Assembly: GCF_003426945.1 (NCBI RefSeq)
Contig: NZ_QURO01000004.1
Coordinates: 1,178,001-1,242,000, forward strand
Direction of reading: 5' to 3'
Source of the DNA: Thermus sediminis
Lineage (GTDB): Bacteria > Deinococcota > Deinococci > Deinococcales > Thermaceae
Length of the DNA: 64,000 bases
Positions 61,431 through 64,000 of the stretch are shown here, in pieces. Numbering within the stretch: position 1 is the first letter of the stretch; each line of letters begins with the position of its first letter. The notes under the pieces were generated by a model that saw only the letters and a list, made by a program, of their open reading frames with translations, was not told the origin of the DNA and searched no databases. Both the position numbers and the translations under genes were made by a program.

Positions 61431-62501
61431 TCATTTTCCCCCAAAGGGCTCGTGCCCCCGCACCACCTTAAGCCGCACCCCGGCCGCCGCGAGGAGCCCC
61501 CGGTAGCGGAGGGCCCGCTCCAGGGCGGGGGGCTTGCCGTGGACGGGCCTTCCCCTCTCCCCGGGGAAGAGGAAGTAGCCCTCGGGGAGGAGGATCAAAA
61601 GCCCCTCCCGGGCGCGGCGCGCCCCCCTAAGCGCCGCCTTGAGGAAGGCCTCCTCCGCCGCCTGGGTCAGGAGGACGTAGGTGCTCCCCCAGGGGGCGGG
61701 GGGTGGGAGGAGGGGCGTGGGGCTTGGGGCGAGGCGGGCGAGAAGCTCCAGGGCCCGCCTCAGGTGGGCCTTCCCCCGGCCCAGGGGCAGGACCGCCCCG
61801 GCGGAAAGCCCGTACCGTTCCCCCCTCCTTTCCGCCTCCAGGAGGAGGGCGAGGGCGAGGCTCGCCGCGTGGTCTAGGTAGCTCGGGTGGAGGCTCTCTG
61901 CGTCCAGGTGGAGGAAGAGGCCGCCCTCCAGCCTCCTTTCCACCTCCCGCACCACGGGGCGCCCCAAGCGGAGGCTCGCCTTGCGGGCGAGGAGCCTTAA
62001 AGGGTCCCCGGGGCGGTAGGGGCGGAGGCCCACCGCTTCCAGGGGGTCGGGAAGCCCCCGTGGGGCCCGCCTCCCCTCCAGGAAGAAGGCGGGGGCGGGA
62101 AGGAGGGGGGGAAGGGGCCTTAGGGCGGGGTAGACCAGGGCCTCCCCCAGGGGAAGGGCGAGCCGCCTCTCCCCGAGGCCGAGGACCCCCCGCGCCCGGA
62201 GGTGGAGGGTGGGCAAGGCGTGCGCCCCCCGGCGGCGGTAGCGGTAGGGGAGGGAAAGGCCTAGCCTCGCCCTCCCCCAGGTGAGGGCCAGGACCTCCCT
62301 GGGAGCCAGGCCCAGGGCCGCCGAGCCTCCCACCTCCGCCCGGAGGAGGACGGGGAGGGGGGCGTGGACCTCCACCTCCACCCGCCCCTCCCCCGTCCTC
62401 CCGGGAAAGCCCGGGGGGAACCCGTGGGCCTGGGCCTTCGCCCGAAGCCAGCGGGGGGCCAAGGCCAGGGCGAGGAGAAGGAGGAGGGCGAGGGCTCCCA
62501 T
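61431..62501 (-). CDS. DUF58 domain protein
   Basis: A 356-residue protein with an N-terminal hydrophobic anchor, a beta-rich middle and a DUF58 domain marked by VGLRPYRPGDPLRLLARKASLR, followed by a VWA-like part (GLFLHLDAESLHP, GERYGLSAGAV). DUF58 proteins act with MoxR AAA+ ATPases, here encoded directly upstream. The usual tandem hydrophobic pair at the N terminus is reduced to one helix. It begins right after the moxR stop, and its end is 4 bp from the GNAT fusion start. Confidence 0.85.
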   Translation of the reverse strand: MGALALLLLLALALAPRWLRAKAQAHGFPPGFPGRTGEGRVEVEVHAPLPVLLRAEVGGSAALGLAPREVLALTWGRARLGLSLPYRYRRRGAHALPTLHLRARGVLGLGERRLALPLGEALVYPALRPLPPLLPAPAFFLEGRRAPRGLPDPLEAVGLRPYRPGDPLRLLARKASLRLGRPVVREVERRLEGGLFLHLDAESLHPSYLDHAASLALALLLEAERRGERYGLSAGAVLPLGRGKAHLRRALELLARLAPSPTPLLPPPAPWGSTYVLLTQAAEEAFLKAALRGARRAREGLLILLPEGYFLFPGERGRPVHGKPPALERALRYRGLLAAAGVRLKVVRGHEPFGGK

Positions 62502-63416
62502 CTACCCCGCCTCCACCGGGGCCGGCACCGCCTCCAGGGCCTCCTCCACCAGGCCTTCCGAGGTGAGGCCGGAAAGCTCGGCCTCGAGGGCGAGCAAGAG
62601 CCGGTGGGGGATGGCGGCCCGGAAGGCGGCCTTCAGGTCCTCGGGCAGGGCGAAGCCCCGCCCCTCCAGGAGGGCCAGGGCCTGGGCCAGGCGCTCCACC
62701 TGGAGAAGCGCCCGGGGCGAGGGGCCAAGCCGCACCCCCTCCCGCTTTCGGAGGAAGCGGGCGAGGGCGAGGAGGTAGTCGGTGAGCTCCTCCTCCACCC
62801 GCACCCGCCGCGCCTCCCGCCTCAGGGCCAGGACCTCCTCGGCGTCCGTGACCGGGGCCAGGCCCTCCAGGGGGTCTTGGGCCCTCAGGGCCTCTAGAAG
62901 GGCCTTCTCGTCGGGGTAGCCCAGGGCAAGCCGCGCGGCGAAGCGGTCCCGTTGGGCCACGGGGAGGGGAAAGGTGCCCTCCTCCTCCACGGGGTTCTGG
63001 GTGGCCAGGACGAAGAAGGGCTCGGGGAGGGGGTGGGTTTTCCCCTCCAGGGTCACCTGGCCCTCCCCCATGGCCTCCAGGAGGGCCGACTGGGTGCGGG
63101 GGGTGGCCCGGTTCAGCTCGTCCACCAGGAGGACCTGGGCGAAGAGGGGGCCCCGCTCCCAGACCAGGTTCCCCTCCCGGTAGAGGTAGACCCCGGTGAG
63201 GTCCTGGGGGAGGAGGTCCGGGGTCATTTGGATCCGGCCGAAGGAGAGGCCCAGGACCCGGGCCAGGGCCTTGGCGAAGGTGGTCTTCCCCGTGCCTGGC
63301 ACGTCCTCCAGAAGGAGGTGCCCCCTGGAGAGGAGGGCGGCGAGGGAAAGCCTCAGGGTCTCCTCCCGGAGGAGGACCCGGCCCCTTAGGGCGCTTTGGA
63401 CCTTTTCGTAGAACAT
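62502..63416 (-). CDS. MoxR-family AAA+ ATPase
   Basis: A 304-residue AAA+ chaperone-like ATPase. Walker A is VPGTGKTTFAKAL (residues 39-51), Walker B LLVDELNRATPRTQSALLEAM; sensor 1 ATQNPVEEEGTFPLPVAQRDRFAARL and the MoxR lid follow. MoxR ATPases help insert cofactors or assemble complexes with VWA/DUF58 partners; the partner genes flank it. Overlaps the 3' end of the DUF4129 gene by 31 bp and touches the DUF58 gene. Confidence 0.93.
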   Translation of the reverse strand: MFYEKVQSALRGRVLLREETLRLSLAALLSRGHLLLEDVPGTGKTTFAKALARVLGLSFGRIQMTPDLLPQDLTGVYLYREGNLVWERGPLFAQVLLVDELNRATPRTQSALLEAMGEGQVTLEGKTHPLPEPFFVLATQNPVEEEGTFPLPVAQRDRFAARLALGYPDEKALLEALRAQDPLEGLAPVTDAEEVLALRREARRVRVEEELTDYLLALARFLRKREGVRLGPSPRALLQVERLAQALALLEGRGFALPEDLKAAFRAAIPHRLLLALEAELSGLTSEGLVEEALEAVPAPVEAG

Positions 63417-64000
63417 AGCTCCAGGATACGCAGGGCGAGAGCCTCCGCCTCTTCAGCTTCCTCCGCCTCGGCCCTCCCCCCGTAGCGCACGGGGAGGTAG
63501 AGGGCGGTGAGGCGGGCGAGGGGAGGATGGGCCTCGGGTAAGGCCGCCCCCACCCGCTTCTCGTACTCCACAGGGCCTTCGGCTAGGCGCCGGGGGAGCC
63601 CGGCCGCCTTTAGGGCCTCGAGGGCCTCCAGGTAGGCCCGGCGCACCCGGCTTGCGGGGAGGGACCTTTGCGGAGCCCTAGGGGAGGGGGAAGCCGCTTC
63701 CCCGCCCTTCCCTTCCTCCCCTCCCCGTCCCCGCCAGGCCCAGGCCAAGAGGGCGAGGAGGAGGGCCAGGGTAAAGAGGGCGGAAAGCCCCGCCAAGGCC
63801 ATCCCCACCTCCCCCAGGGCCCTGGGCCCGGGCACCCTCTCCACGGGGCCCTGGGAAGGGGGCAGGGGCGGGGGTGGGCCCACCCCCTGGCTCCCGGCCC
63901 CCTCCCCGCCCCCCAGGCTTCCCAGGAGGAAGAAGAGGCCCAGGAGAAGGGGCAGGGCCAGGAGGAGAGGGAGGAGGTGGAGGCCCCGGAAGAGGGGAGG
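63386..64000 (-). CDS. DUF4129-like membrane protein, 5' end outside the window
   Basis: The frame stays open to the right edge, so the protein is incomplete here. Near the edge it encodes a membrane helix (LLPLLLALPLLLGLFFLLG), then a Gly/Pro-rich linker, a second helix (LSALFTLALLLALLAWAW) and a C-terminal cytoplasmic part with VRRAYLEALEALKAAGLPRR and a PVEYEKRV segment, typical of DUF4129 proteins in MoxR-DUF58 operons. A GTG at 63883 is the first internal start in the window, but the upstream helix shows that the gene begins farther right. Confidence 0.75.
   Translation of the reverse strand, partial: PPLFRGLHLLPLLLALPLLLGLFFLLGSLGGGEGAGSQGVGPPPPLPPSQGPVERVPGPRALGEVGMALAGLSALFTLALLLALLAWAWRGRGGEEGKGGEAASPSPRAPQRSLPASRVRRAYLEALEALKAAGLPRRLAEGPVEYEKRVGAALPEAHPPLARLTALYLPVRYGGRAEAEEAEEAEALALRILELCSTKRSKAP

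Overview
The window is a high-GC, densely coded piece of a Thermus chromosome, most likely a species related to but distinct from T. thermophilus. This rests on Thermus-type DnaA and Soj/ParA sequences, DnaE catalytic Asp residues that fall exactly at 463, 465 and 618 (the T. thermophilus numbering), many leaderless start codons with a -10 box 6-7 nt upstream, and a type III-like CRISPR repeat. It contains the chromosomal replication origin.

Layout. 1-3.4 kb: secreted metalloprotease gene split by an in-frame stop, a small winged-helix-like gene, tRNA-Arg(ACG), a cobalamin adenosyltransferase and a small hypothetical. 3.4-7.2 kb: a NatAB-like ABC exporter under a palindromic operator, an SPFH protein, a small ribbon-helix-helix protein, a PH-like membrane protein and a broken CPBP gene. 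7.2-14.6 kb: rapZ-yvcK, a glucodextranase-C-like protein, the priA-alr operon and an MFS transporter. 14.6-17.7 kb: accessory island with a possible orphan S-box-like RNA, a Can1-type dual-CARF nuclease and a 5-repeat CRISPR array with leader and promoter, but no other cas gene. 17.7-25.7 kb: glcE-like, pheS-pheT, a CvpA-like gene, then the reverse-strand ppa, LysW-like zinc ribbon, rsmI, pfkA and ugpQ.

25.7-38.3 kb: origin region. A PH-like membrane protein and comEA-comEC run rightward; mnmG-rsmG-parA-parB run leftward with three parS sites; dnaA, oriC (13 DnaA boxes, an AT-rich unwinding region and DnaA-trios), dnaN, eno and pyk run rightward. 38.3-46 kb: a radical-SAM remnant, a dxs operon with envelope proteins, a LolA-like protein, cysK and slyD. 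46-51.2 kb: surE, a SAM hydrolase, a TPR/CPBP-like membrane protein, ispF, an HD protein, a FUN14 protein, a formyl-THF cyclo-ligase relative and an unreported 47-aa gene. 51.2-56.4 kb: dnaE carrying a 425-residue intein. 56.4-64 kb: groES-groEL under a CIRCE-like element, then a reverse-strand run of DUF4129, MoxR, DUF58, a GNAT/acyl-CoA-synthetase-like protein and a TrmH methyltransferase.

The genes fit a housekeeping core around oriC (initiation, clamp, segregation, replicative polymerase, tRNA modification, lower glycolysis), plus a small CRISPR-signalling island. The most noteworthy regulatory theme is compact divergent promoters in which two leaderless genes on opposite strands share overlapping -10 boxes in only 16-23 bp.
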